NCBI RefSeq assembly: GCF_945859685.1
Contig: NC_079147.1
Location: forward strand, 105,011,525-105,075,524
Origin: Eupeodes corollae
Lineage: Eukaryota > Arthropoda > Insecta > Diptera > Syrphidae
Direction: 5' to 3'
Length of the DNA: 64,000 nucleotides
Each line of letters starts with the position of its first letter. The first letter of the stretch is position 1. Shown in pieces: positions 22,070 to 33,058 of the stretch. The translations under genes and the position numbers were made by a program. The notes below the pieces were generated by a model. That model saw nothing but the letters and a program-made list of their open reading frames with translations, was not told where the DNA came from and made no database searches.

Positions 22070-24180
22070 TTTGATCGCTTGATATAATTTTGATTTCAGA
22101 AGAGCCAATTTCCAGCAGTTGTCTGAAGATTTAACCATTTCTGGAATTGCTGATACACTAGCATTTTCTAACATTGACGAAACAGTTTCAACTTTTTATA
22201 GGATCCTTAATTATTGTTTTGAAAAAAATGTACCAATAAAGAAATCAAGAAATACAAACTTTAGCCATCCTTGGTACACGAAAGAATTGCGTTTACTGCG
22301 TAACAAAAGAAATAAGGCATGGAAAACGCATCTCAAAACTCTGTCTCCAGTCAACTTCTCTGTTTATGTTAAACTCTTTAACCAATTTAAATCTCTTTCT
22401 AATTTTTTATATGCTTGTTATGTTACTGATATGGGCACCTCTTTGAAAGAGAATCCTAAAAAATTTTGAAATTTTGTAAACTCAAAGAAAAAATCAGATG
22501 GCTTTCCAGTTAACTTCACTTTCAAGAACCTTTCGTTAGATAAAACTTTTGATATCTGTAACGCTTTTGCAACGAATTTCCGTGAGTCATTTGTTAATAG
22601 CCCTCAAGAAGTTGATGAAGTATATTTTCATAATCTTCACACTTTTTCGCAAACTAGCTGTAGTCACATACCTGTGCTACAGAGTACGGTCCTTGATCTT
22701 TAATCTGCGTTGAATAATGACTGCTCAGCCGGTCCTGATGGTATTCCCCCGATAGTACTAAAAAAGTGTAGTAATGCTTTAGTTGAACCCCTTACGTTTT
22801 TATTCAAACTTTCTTTAAAAACAGGCAAATTTCCCAGTATGTGGAAGAAGTCATTTCTAACACCAATATTCAAGAAAGGTAACAAGTTGGATATATATGC
22901 AACTACAGGCCCATTGCAAAGCTTTCTTGCATTCCTAAAGTATTTGAACAGGTTGTTTGTGAAAGCGTAGCATATTTTAGTAAAAATATCATTTGCGAAC
23001 AGCAACATGGTTTTGTGAAAAAAAGATCAACCGTTCCTAATCTCCTCACATTCTCAAACATATGTTCAAACGCTTTAGAACAAGGTTATGAAGTTGACTG
23101 TGTATACACTGACTTTTCTAAAGCTTTTGACCAACTTAGCCACGGAATTATTTTATTTAAACTTAAGGCTCTTGGTTTTCCACCATTTTTCTTAGCTTGG
23201 ATTAAGTCAGATCCTACGACGTAAAATTTAGAAATTGTCATTCTGAACCTTTTGTTGCTCAATCTGGTGTTCCCCAGGGAAGCCATCTTGGCCCTTTTCT
23301 GTTCATCCTGTCTATTAACGATGTATCGTCATGTCTACACTCAAGTGAACTTCTCATTTTTGCTGAAGATATGAAGATTTTCAAATTAATAAAGTCCTAC
23401 CATGATCGTATTCTTTTACAAGCCGACATTGATAGTTTCACATTTTGGTGTGGGAAAAATAGCCTTTTACTCAACCCTTTAAAATGCCAGACTATAACTT
23501 TCACTAAAAAACTAATCAGTAACGTATTTGACTACTGTATATCACAGCAATAACTCTGTCGTGTCTCCACATTTAAAGATTTAGGTGTACATTTCTGTTC
23601 CAACTTAGAGTTTACACATCACATTAATGTTATTGTTAATAAGGCAAGTTCTATGCTTGGTTTTATAAAACGCTGGGCAAAGGAGTTCAATGATCCCTAT
23701 GTTACCCTTTCTTTGTATAATTGCCATGTTCGTCCTCATCATGAATATGCTTCGCAGGTATGGACTCCCTATTACGAAAGTCATAGAAAACGTATTGAAT
23801 CAATTCAACATAATTTCATTCGCTTTGCCTTAAAAGGAATTCCTTGGGAAGATCCCTATGATCTGCCTCCCTATGAACATCGTATTCTATTCTAAAGGCG
23901 TGTTAATAATGACTTAGTATTTTTTCATCAACTCATTAATGGTGAAATTGATGCACCTTATTTGTTATCTTGTGTACATTTGAATTACCGGGGCGGAACT
24001 CATCACCTGCGAACATTTGATTTTATACATATTGACTTCCATAGAACTAACTATGGCAAGAATGAAGCTTTAAGTCGAATGAGCATTTTATATAACTTAA
24101 ACTGTTCATCGATAGATTTAAATTTAAATAAGGTGGGATTAAAATCATTGTTTAGAACCAGTGCTCCACTATCGTAAACG
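22070..24180 (+). pseudogene. LINE reverse transcriptase, degraded, head to head with previous
   Basis: Plus strand in six broken pieces: LSEDLTISGIADTLAFSNID, HPWYTKELRLLRNKRNKAW, CSAGPDGIPPIVLKKCSNAL, FPSMWKKSFLTPIFKKGNK, VYTDFSKAFDQLSHGI, GVPQGSHLGPFLF, IFAEDMKIF (the expected ADD reads AED), then HYEYASQVWTPYYESH and SLYNCHVRP. It is similar to the open copy at 28629-30734. It starts right after the endonuclease domain and lacks it. Stops, frameshifts and the altered catalytic box mark it as dead. Confidence 0.85.
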
Positions 24181-24399
24181 TTTTCATTTAATTTTTTGTT
24201 CTGTAATAGTTAAATGTTGATTATGTTTTGTATTTTGTGCGTGTGTTAGGCTATATTTGTATTATTTTTTACTAACAACTAACACATGCACTTATGATGA
24301 GCCTCTGATCGTAGTTTGACGCTTGCTATAAGCTTACTACTTTCTGAAATTCTGAAGTGTAATAGATAATAATTGGGAAATCGAATCCTTAACTTCTAT

Positions 24400-24414
24400 T
24401 CCCAAAATTTTGAC
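24400..24414. repeat. 15-bp target-site duplication (left) of RTE copy 1
   Basis: TCCCAAAATTTTGAC, repeated exactly at 27031-27045. Confidence 0.93.
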
Positions 24415-27030
24415 TTACTTACTTACTTAAGGTGGCGCTACAGTCCGGGGCGGACCTGGGCCTCAACCAACAAGCGTCTCCAGCCAGCTCGGTCCCTAGC
24501 TAGCTGTCTCCAGTTTCGCACGCCAAGTTGGTTGAGGTCCTCTCCCACCTGCGTGCGCCACCTGAGTCGCAGACTTCGAAGACCTTCCGGGCTGGAGCGT
24601 TAATGTCCATCCGCTCTACATGACCTAGCCATCTAAGCCGTTGGACTTTAATTCTGCTAACTAGGTCAGTGTCGCTGTACAGCCCGTACAGTTCGTAGTT
24701 ATATCTTCTCCTCCATTCTCCATCTATGCGTACGGGACCAAAAATCACCCGAAGAATTTTTCTCTCGAAGCATCCTAAGACGCTCTCATCTTTCTTTGAC
24801 AGGGTCCAGGCCTCAGCGCCATAAATGAGAACCGGGATGATGAGTGTCTTATAGATGGTGATTTTACATGCTCGAGAGAGGACTTTACTTCTTAATTCTT
24901 TCTTCTAAGTCCAAAGAAGCAGCGATTTGCAAGAGTTATTCTTCGTTTGATTTCAGCGCTGGTGTCGTTGTCTGCATTAATAGCGGTGCCTAGTTAGACA
25001 AAGTCCTTAACTACCTCAAAGTTATAGCTGTCCATGGTGACGTTTTGTCCAAGACGTCGTCGTTCAGTGTCCTTTTTTGATGACAGCATATACTTGGTCT
25101 TGCCCTCATTGACCACTAAACCCATCTTCTTCGCTTCCGTCGCAATGCTCAAAAACGCTCCAATGACATCACGCTTTGATCTTCCAATTATGTCAATATC
25201 ATCTGCGTATCCGAGTAATTGGATGGGTTTTTGGAAGATTGTGCCTCTAGTGTTGACGGTTGAGTTTTGCACAATTCTTTCCAGAACGATGTTGAAGAAG
25301 TCGCATGACAGTGCATCGCCTTGTCTAAAACCTTTTTTGACATCAAATGCATCGGTAAGATCTTTTCCGACCTTGATAGAGCAGCGTGCATTCTCCATCG
25401 TCATTCTGCACAAACGGATAAGTTTGACAGGGATGCCAAAACTAGACATTGCTCGGTAGAGCTCTTCCCTATAAATGCTGTCATACGCGGCTTTAAAATC
25501 GATAAAGAGATGGTGGGTATCGATTTGAAGCTCCTGGGTTTTTTCCAAGATCTGCCGTAGTGTGAATATTTGGTCGATAGTGGACTTTCCTGGTCTGAAG
25601 CCACACTGATAAGGACCAATCAGGTTGTTGACGAATGGCTTCAGACGTTCACATAATACGGCAGAGATTATCTTATACGCAATGTTAAGGAGACTGATGC
25701 CTCTTTATTTGGCGCAGTTTAGAGGGTCTCCTTTCTTATGTATCGGGCACACTATGCTGAGATTCTACTCATCGGCCATGCTTTCTTCCGACCATATTTT
25801 GCAGATGAGTTGGTGCATGCTCCCTACCAAGTCATCGCCTGCTGCTTTGAATAGTTCGGCGGTGATGCCGTCAGCTCCAGCAGCTTTGTTTGACTTAAGT
25901 TTAGATATAGCTATCTTCACTTCGTCAAGGTCGGGTAGGCGGAATTGTTGATCTGCGTCACCGAGGTTGAGTGGTTCTATCTCCCTTACGGCGGAATTCG
26001 GTTGTTCATCGCCGTTATATAATTTGGAGAAGTGATCTTTCCATATTCTCAGCATCGACTGTGGTTCTACTACGATGTTCCCTTGATCGTCTTTACAGGC
26101 TTCGGTTCGTGGCTGGTACCCTTGGGAGGTTTTTTTTACCTTTTGGTAAAATTTACGAACCTCATTCCTGTTGTGACATCCCTCTATCTCCTCGATCGCG
26201 CGCTTCTCATGCTCTCTTTTTTTCCGTCTAAGAAGCCGGTGTTCCTCTCTCCTCTTCTGCTCGTAGAGCTCGCGAGCAGCTCTAGTCCTTTTGTGCAGCG
26301 CCGTTTTGTATGCCTATTGTTTCGCTGCGTGCGCTTGCCGGCATTCGTCGTCAAACCAGGGGTTTCGCTGTGGTGGCCGTGTGAAACCTAGCACTTCAGA
26401 GGCGGCATCTCTGATGGCTGCAAGTCAATGTTGCCGCTAATTGTTCGGCTGCACGTGGTCTGTTAAGGGACCTAACATTCCACGTACATATCCGAAATTC
26501 GTTGTCCTTATTTCGTTTGCGTGGGTTGTCAACAGTGAATCCGTCCGTATCCGAGGCTTGTTGTTGCTTCGAAACTTTGATGTTTTTACGTGGCCAGGAA
26601 GTCACCCCGACGGCACAACCCCCAACCTGGAGGGCCAGATCCTTAGTATAACTTCAAGGAAGGGGAGCCGGATGAACCGCTCCTTATAGGCCTGGGCTCC
26701 GAATATGTCGAAGAAGCCCTATAAGGTGTTCACTAAGTAGTTCGACCTTACTGGAACTGTAGACGCCACCGTTGATTCTATCTCGAGAATTCGTCCGCTG
26801 CCGCCTGGATAAGGAGAGGTGCCTTAGTGGAAACACCTCTCCCCCCCTCTCTCGTTTGCTGCCCCTAACAACTTTCCACTGGGGTTGGAACCCAATCTCC
26901 AGTTGAGGTACTAGGCACCCGATGTTCACCACGGGGAGGTGAGAGTAGGAGTTGATAGACAGAGGTGGGTTTTGAGAAAAACCTGTGGACGCTTGTGTCC
27001 TCTTGAATGCACATGTCTACTATTTGAACA
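24415..27030 (-). mobile_element. RTE-type LINE, copy 1, near complete with TSD
   Basis: Minus strand. The 5' untranslated region begins TGTTCAAATAGTAGACATG at 27030. A short endonuclease start (ICTWNVRSLNRPRAAEQLA, ~26480) is followed by a deletion of most of the AP-endonuclease core. The linker has RTRAARELYEQKRREE. RT follows with KSNKAAGADGITAELFK, HHLFIDFKAAYDSIYR, KGFRQGDALSCDFFN and the catalytic YADDIDIIG (~25200), then a C-terminus with RLRWLGHVERMD. The 3' end reads GCGCCACCTTAAGTAAGTAAG at 24415-24440. A frameshift or stop separates several pieces. The family is inferred from the endonuclease/RT style common in arthropod RTE annotations. Confidence 0.88.
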
Positions 27031-27045
27031 TCCCAAAATTTTGAC
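27031..27045. repeat. 15-bp target-site duplication (right) of RTE copy 1
   Basis: TCCCAAAATTTTGAC, identical to 24400-24414. Confidence 0.93.
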
Positions 27046-28610
27046 AGCAAAAGCAAAAAAAAAATTCATAAAGAATATTTGTTTAATTTTTCTGGGACAT
27101 GTGAATTTGTCACTTGAATTTATGGCTATGAAAAGATGTTACCCGTATTTTGTTGGAAAATCTATCATAAGTATTACAGTAGGATTTTACGCGAATAACA
27201 AAAACAATAACTGCAGTATGAATGCTACCGATAAAAGTTAAAGTAGAATCTTACTAGGGGTGGGTTTTTGACATTTATACGAGTCTCGATTGGATCTTAT
27301 GTGATTTCGTTCTCAAATGTTGGTCCGATTGATATTGCATTAGTATCTCGATGGCTGTGTTCGTTGAGTAGTTGTGCATTTGGAATTATGTGTGTTTTCA
27401 ATTGTGGGAAAAAAATCAATATGTTACTGTTGATATATTTAGTTTTGTTAATGGACTTATTTTGCAAGAGAGCAATAGAAAAGATAAGATTTATCTCAGT
27501 TTAGATTAGATTTGGTGTTTCCACCGAACAAAAAGATTTAAAAATGATTAAAAGTGACAGCACTTTCTAAAATGCATATGGTTTTTCGATGTTTCTTATG
27601 AAGTGAAAGTGAGATAGTTTGATTCGTGTTAAACAATGAAAAACTGATTAGTTCAGCACCATATAAGAATATGCTACCTACTCCATGTGCATTTTTTTTA
27701 TTTTTTGTTTTATTAAAACAAAACTATATTTTTTGTAAACAAACATGCAAATAAACAGAGCATAACGCATTATCTGTAAAACCAACTCCTCCACACAGGG
27801 TTTTCTTCCCAAATTTTGACTTGACTTCGATCCCCGACCGGAATCTAGGCGTCTCAAGCTCATTTCAACTCGGTTCAGGTACAAGTATGTAAAGAATTGA
27901 GGCGAGCTTTAAGCTCAGAATTGTTTATTTTGTTAGTTTTAGTTAGTTTTTTTTGCTAATTTTCTCAAAACTTTCTTTTATGTGTATGTTTTTTCTAATA
28001 TTATTCTGACACAACTTCTCTCAATTGTACTAATTTTTAAATACAAAATTTGGGCTACTGCCTATGCGTCTTTTTGTAAATTTTCTACTTTATTTGCGTT
28101 TTTGGAAAAGACATCATAGTACAAATGAAATGTATATAAATATCTAACTAATACAATATCCACAGTAGAATTACTGCCGATAAAAGGTAAAGTGACATCC
28201 GGTTGGGAATAGAGATTTGACTTTAAAAGTGATTTTTGAGTGATATCAACTTCTGACTAGTATTTTTTGTATATACAAAGTACATGTTTTCGATTCTTTA
28301 TTAGTTCTTCAAAATTTTATGGCAATTGCGTATCAAAACAAAACCTTTAAAGTATCTTGTTAGGAAGAGATGCTCTTATAAAGCTTAACATTCTAGAACT
28401 GGCGAAGGCAATACATTAACAGTGAAAGTCAATCACCATTTTTTCTTTCATGTTGGTTTTTACACCAACGACAATGAGCTTTGTGAGGGATACCCAACAC
28501 TGGTAGATCTTCATAAGTACAATCTTCTACAGAAAAGCTTAGGATTCTCAGGAACATACAAATTGTGAATTTTACTTAGTAAATAATAAAAACAAAAAAA
28601 TCTCTAACCC
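27046..28610. other. AT-rich sequence, no gene seen
   Basis: No supported coding region. Short open stretches at 27268-27504 and 27678-27884 lack any recognisable domain. Confidence 0.5.
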
Positions 28611-28614
28611 GCCA

Positions 28615-30960
28615 GAATCCAGGATTTATTGCTGATTAGGGCTGATTTCTCCAAACTTAACAATCTTCTTAGCTCAGCCGATTTTGAATTAAGATCCCTC
28701 CAATTAACAGTTGAGTCCCTTACAAATTGGTTTTATTTGATTCTTTCGTACTGTATTGAAGAATCAGTACCGTTCTCTCGTAGAAAAGATTTCACCTCTG
28801 CTCCCCCTTGGTACAACAGAGAGCTCCGTAGCCTAAGAAATACCCGTAACAAGCTTTGGAAGATCTTTTTACAGTCCAAATCTGATACTGATCACAACAA
28901 CTATCTTCTCGCCTATAATTCTTTCTCTGAATTAAGGGAATCCCTTTATAACCAATACCTTAACCAAATGGAAAATAACCTTCTTTCTGATGCAAGGAAA
29001 TTTTTCAAGTTTATAAATGTCAAACGAAAATCTGATGGGTTTCCACCTTCAATGAGTTTCTCCAACATAATCTCCTCTGATCCAACAACCATATCAAATC
29101 TATTTGCTAATTACTTTAGCAAATCGTATACTGAACATCTGCATGATCCTGATCCGCACTACTTTAGTTATTTAGATGGTTGCACTCAAACCTCCCTTTC
29201 ATCGTTTACAATAACTGAAGAAATGGTACTTGCCAAAATCGTAAGCCTCAAAGAAAACTTTAGCCCTGGTCCTGATGGCGTCCCACCAGTTGTTCTAAAA
29301 AAATGTATGCATTCTCTGTCAAAGCCTCTAACTGCACTCTTTGAACTCTCTCTTTCCCAAGGTGTGTTTCCTCATATATGGAAAGATTCATTTATATTTC
29401 CCATTCATAAACAAGGCAATAAAACTGAAATTAACAATTATAGACCTATCGCTAAACTTTCATGCATTCCAAAACTTTTTGAAAGCTTAGTTTATGATTC
29501 CGTTTATTTAAATTGCAAGCCTTTATTCTCCCCCGCTCAACATGGTTTTCTTAGAGGTAGATCCACTACGACTAACTTAATTGAATTTATATCCAAAGTT
29601 TTGTCAGCCCTTGAGAATGGCAAAGAAGTTGATGTTGTATACACTGATTACAGCAAAGCCTTTGATAAAATATCCCATAACATAATTTATCTCAAACTAA
29701 GAGCTCTAGGCTTTCCATCTATATTTATAAACTGGATAAGCTCCTATCTTGCGAATAGAACTTATAGAGTCCTTTTCCGTAACTCCGTCTCCAGTCCTAT
29801 ACATGCAACTTCTGGAGTCCCACAAGGTAGTCACCTTGGCCCCCTTCTCTTCGTCTTATCTGTTAACGATGTCTGTCTTAAATTAAAAAACTCAGATATC
29901 CTAATGTTTGCGGATGATAAGAAAATGTTTAAGATTATCTCTACTCCATCTGATTCCTTACTTTTACAAAATGATCTTAATATCTTTTTTGTTTGGTGCA
30001 TGCATAATTTCCTAGAGTTAAATGTAGGTAAATGTAAACAAATGACCTTTTCGCGCAAACAAATTCCATCTCATAGAGTATACTACTTCCTTAATGACGC
30101 CGTCAACGTAGTCGATTCTATTAGAGTTCTTGGTATTATGTGTGACAAACACCTGAATTTCCATTCCCATTTTGACCAAATTATTAATAAAGCTAATAGA
30201 TCTCTCGGTTTTATTAAGAGATGGTCAAAAGAATTTTTTAACCCCTATGTTACTAAAGCGCTTTACATTTCCCTAGTCCGTCCTCATCTTGAATATGCAT
30301 GCCAAGTATGGTCTCCCTTTTATGAAAACCATTCACTCAGAATTGAAAATGTTCAAAGACGTTTCGTTCGATTTGCCTTACGTGGCCTCCCCTGGGATGA
30401 TACATCCAACTTGCCTCCTTATGCTGATCGACTAAAACTGATAGGCTTGCAGCCCTTATATATTAGACGCAAAAACGCTGATATATTGTTTGCTCACCAA
30501 TTGTTAATGGGCAATATAGATTTCCCGGCACTCCTGAGTGATATTCATCTTAACACTAACCCTCGAAATCTGCGATCTGTTTCCCTTTTCTATATCCCTC
30601 ATCACCGCACTAATTACGGGCACTTTGAACCAATGTCCAGAATTCTTCGTCACTGCAACGCTGCTATGGTAGTTTTCGATTTCAACATTTCCAAATCCCA
30701 TCTGAAAGATACCCTTTACTTTTTCCCTTTTTGAGTCCCTTTTGAATCCCCTGTCCCCTGTAATTTTAAGTTAAGTAAAATCAAAATTGTAAGTTCTTGT
30801 ACATTAAAGAGCTTTGATGTGGGCCTTAGGGCCCACATGAATTAATGTTGAAAACTGATAACAAGAACTGCAAAAAAAAAAAAAAAAAAAAAAATGTTAA
30901 GCTAGTTTTAAGTTAAGTTAAGTTATGATAGCTTGTATTAAGCTAAATAAATAAATAAAT
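28615..30960 (+). mobile_element. 5'-truncated LINE with intact RT frame
   Basis: It contains the open RT frame 28629-30734, a 3' untranslated region with a 24-base A run near 30871-30894, and a terminal (TAAA)n-like tail, AAATAAATAAATAAAT, ending ~30960. The endonuclease is absent, so the insertion is 5'-truncated. I found no target-site duplication. Confidence 0.85.
28629..30734 (+). CDS. LINE reverse transcriptase, open 701-codon frame
   Basis: Uninterrupted frame. Motifs in order: a post-endonuclease linker (APPWYNRELRSLRNTRNKLW), NFSPGPDGVPPVVLKK, FPHIWKDSFIFPIHK, NNYRPIAKLSCIPKLFE, QHGFLRGRSTTTNL, YTDYSKAFDKISH (from residue 338), SGVPQGSHLGPLLFV, the catalytic FADD (427-430), NRSLGFIKRWSKEF, RPHLEYACQVWSPFYE. 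There is no true start: the first codon is TTG and the frame enters from the truncation. A normal LINE ORF2 would have ~220 more residues of endonuclease at the N-terminus. The motif style is CR1-like, but the clade is unresolved. With all RT motifs intact it is younger than the copy at 22070-24180. Confidence 0.85.
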   Translation: MLIRADFSKLNNLLSSADFELRSLQLTVESLTNWFYLILSYCIEESVPFSRRKDFTSAPPWYNRELRSLRNTRNKLWKIFLQSKSDTDHNNYLLAYNSFSELRESLYNQYLNQMENNLLSDARKFFKFINVKRKSDGFPPSMSFSNIISSDPTTISNLFANYFSKSYTEHLHDPDPHYFSYLDGCTQTSLSSFTITEEMVLAKIVSLKENFSPGPDGVPPVVLKKCMHSLSKPLTALFELSLSQGVFPHIWKDSFIFPIHKQGNKTEINNYRPIAKLSCIPKLFESLVYDSVYLNCKPLFSPAQHGFLRGRSTTTNLIEFISKVLSALENGKEVDVVYTDYSKAFDKISHNIIYLKLRALGFPSIFINWISSYLANRTYRVLFRNSVSSPIHATSGVPQGSHLGPLLFVLSVNDVCLKLKNSDILMFADDKKMFKIISTPSDSLLLQNDLNIFFVWCMHNFLELNVGKCKQMTFSRKQIPSHRVYYFLNDAVNVVDSIRVLGIMCDKHLNFHSHFDQIINKANRSLGFIKRWSKEFFNPYVTKALYISLVRPHLEYACQVWSPFYENHSLRIENVQRRFVRFALRGLPWDDTSNLPPYADRLKLIGLQPLYIRRKNADILFAHQLLMGNIDFPALLSDIHLNTNPRNLRSVSLFYIPHHRTNYGHFEPMSRILRHCNAAMVVFDFNISKSHLKDTLYFFPF

Positions 30961-31422
30961 TGCAGTGAATTTGGCTATATCATTCCTGGGTCTGCATAAA
31001 AGTCAGATAGAACGGTTTTGTTATAGATACATATATCTACCTGGATGTGGTAGGTAAATTCCGTTTTATTGTTCGACCTGCCGTCTGACCTGGCTTCTGT
31101 CAGAAAAATTGGCAAAATGTTGCCCTTCATAGCTACAAGAGAAATATTTAAGCTTTCCGCAAGTGAGCTATGAATTTCCCGGTTATTCATTAGCCCGGTT
31201 ATTTAAAATACACTGAAGCAATCATGTTGCCGAAAAGACTCAGAGACATATAAGGATCCAGACAAGAATTCCGACCTAACTACATAATCCATATTTGACC
31301 CGTAAGTAATAATAGTGGTATCGCAGTCTTTCGTAACCATGAAATCCACGCAATCCTAAGGTTAGTCAGTGTCTATCGCAATAATATCTTCTGAAATTAG
31401 TTCGCTAGTGTTGCGATGACCA
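30961..31422 (-). other. Possible LINE endonuclease remnant
   Basis: The minus-strand translation of 30975-31370 contains fragments such as NREIHSSLAESLNIS and LPIFLTEARS, reminiscent of the start of a LINE endonuclease. It is too short and broken for a firm call, and nothing else is seen here. Confidence 0.3.
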
Positions 31423-31425
31423 TAC

Positions 31426-32230
31426 TTACTTACTTGAGGTGGCGCTGCAGTCCTTACCCAAAAAACATCTTACCCAACAAACATCTCCATCTAGCTCGGT
31501 TCCTAGCCAGATGTCTACAGTTTCACGCCCAAAGTTGGGTGAGTTCACTTTTCACTAGTGTGCGCCACCTGATCCGCGGTCTTCCTCTACTGCGCTGTCC
31601 TGTGGGTATGGATTCGAAGAAATTCCGGGCTTAAGCAATGGTTCTCATGCGCTCTACGTGACCCAGCCATCTTAGTCATTGGACTTTTACCCTTCTGGCT
31701 AAGTCTTCGTCACTGTACAGCCCGTACAGCTCGTCGTTTCTCCTTCTCCTCCACTCCCCTTCGATGCATACGGGACCGTAGATCACACAAAGAACTTTTC
31801 TCTCTAACCGAGCCAAGGTGCTTTCATCCGCTTTTGTCATAGTCCATGCTTCTGCACTGGGGATGATGAGAGTATTTTATAGCGACAATTTGGACCTTCG
31901 AGAGAAGACTTTGCTTCTCAATTGCTCTCTTAGCCCAAAAAACAGCGGTTAGCAAGAGTTATTCTTCGGTTGATCTCAGCGCTGGTATTGTTTTCTGCGT
32001 CCTTGACTACCTCAAAGTTACGTCTGTCGATCCTGTCGTTTTCACCAAAACGTCGGTGTTATAAGTCCTTTCTTGACGACAGCATGTACCTTGTTTTGCC
32101 TTCATTAACCGTTAAATCCATTTTTATCACCTCTGCCTCAATACTCACAAAAGCCCCATTGACATCACGCTGTGTTCTTTCCATAATATTAATGTCATCA
32201 GACTATTAAAGATAGTGCCTCTAGTGTTTT
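31426..32230 (-). mobile_element. RTE-type LINE fragment, copy 4 (3' part)
   Basis: The 3' end is at 31426-31460, with the motif that is GGACTGCAGCGCCACCTCAA on the minus strand followed by GTAAGTAAG. Upstream come the C-terminal region and RT remnants down to the segment matching ...CTAGAGGCACTATC at ~32225. It is ~75-80% like copy 1 by eye, with many stops, and lacks the catalytic box. Confidence 0.8.
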
Positions 32231-32542
32231 TCAACGAAACCGAACGAAAAGTTATCGTCACAACAAAAAGTAACCATAATGGATTCAAGTAACTTAAGCA
32301 GATTTGACATTTGCTTAAGCTCAAACCATTTAAATTGCTCTTCCGTTATTGCGCGAAAGTAAGCGAAATTTAACGAAACTGAGCAAAACGTCTATTATGG
32401 TTAGTGACATATAAGTCTGCGCATTGGTTCGTTCCTTTAAGCTGTCTTAACCTCGGTTAAGTCTATTATAGTTGGGCCTTAACCCTTTTTCTTAAGTTCT
32501 TATTTCATTCAGATTCAATTTACAAAATGAAAAACATGATAT
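32231..32542. other. Short inverted-repeat sequence, no gene
   Basis: The stretch AACCATAATGGATTCAAG (~32270) and the complement of TTAAGTCTATTATAGTTGGG (~32457) form an imperfect inverted pair. It may be a small MITE, but the match is weak. Confidence 0.3.
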
Positions 32543-32555
32543 TTTCTCAACAAAT
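32543..32555. repeat. 13-bp target-site duplication of SINE (left)
   Basis: TTTCTCAACAAAT, repeated exactly at 32865-32877. Confidence 0.95.
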
Positions 32556-32864
32556 AATAAATAAAATAAATCGGGTGGCGGAACAGTCCGTTTGAGTACT
32601 AGGGCCTAGTGACAGACAACTCTCAACCATTCTTGTGTGCGAGTACTGGTGTGGAAGGGACCTACAGATTTAAGCCGAATTCAAACGGCCAATTTGAGAA
32701 AGCACTTTTCATGACAAGAATTACTCTTGGAGAATTTGTCAATTCCTCGCAAGAGGCAGTACCCGTGAAAAAATCTTTAGGTGGCATAGGCAAAGATCGA
32801 ACCCAAGACCTCTCGCATGACAGTCCATCGCACTAACCATCATGCCACGGGTACTACAGTACCC
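32556..32864 (-). mobile_element. tRNA-derived SINE (309 bp)
   Basis: Read on the minus strand, it begins with a tRNA-like head. TGGCATGATGGTTAGTGCG resembles an A box and GGGTTCGATCT (~32790) a B box, the internal promoter of RNA polymerase III. A ~200-bp body follows, then a 3' end GGACTGTTCCGCCACC and an AT-rich (TTTA)n tail (32556-32570). Exact 13-bp duplications flank it. The 3' motif also ends the RTE LINEs in this window, pointing to RTE as mobilising partner. The tRNA of origin is not identified. Confidence 0.9.
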
Positions 32865-32877
32865 TTTCTCAACAAAT
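32865..32877. repeat. 13-bp target-site duplication of SINE (right)
   Basis: TTTCTCAACAAAT, identical to 32543-32555. Confidence 0.95.
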
Positions 32878-33058
32878 CCTCTTTAAAATTATCCATTTAA
32901 GTTAAGTTAAAATTTGTTGTGCTTCAATTTCGTTTCAAAATATTTTGACAAATGTTCAATTGTATCAACTTAAAAATACTCCAGGAATGTTGAAAGACAA
33001 AAGTAAATTTACAAATCTACTGAAATGCACTTCCCATAATTTGTTGCTTACACATTTC

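Noticed and set aside
18565..24180. Twin-priming (5' inversion) of one LINE to explain the opposite orientations at 22.0 kb
   Set aside because: The minus-strand part continues from the endonuclease through the RT and so overlaps the content of the plus-strand part, and the two differ in sequence; two separate copies fit better.
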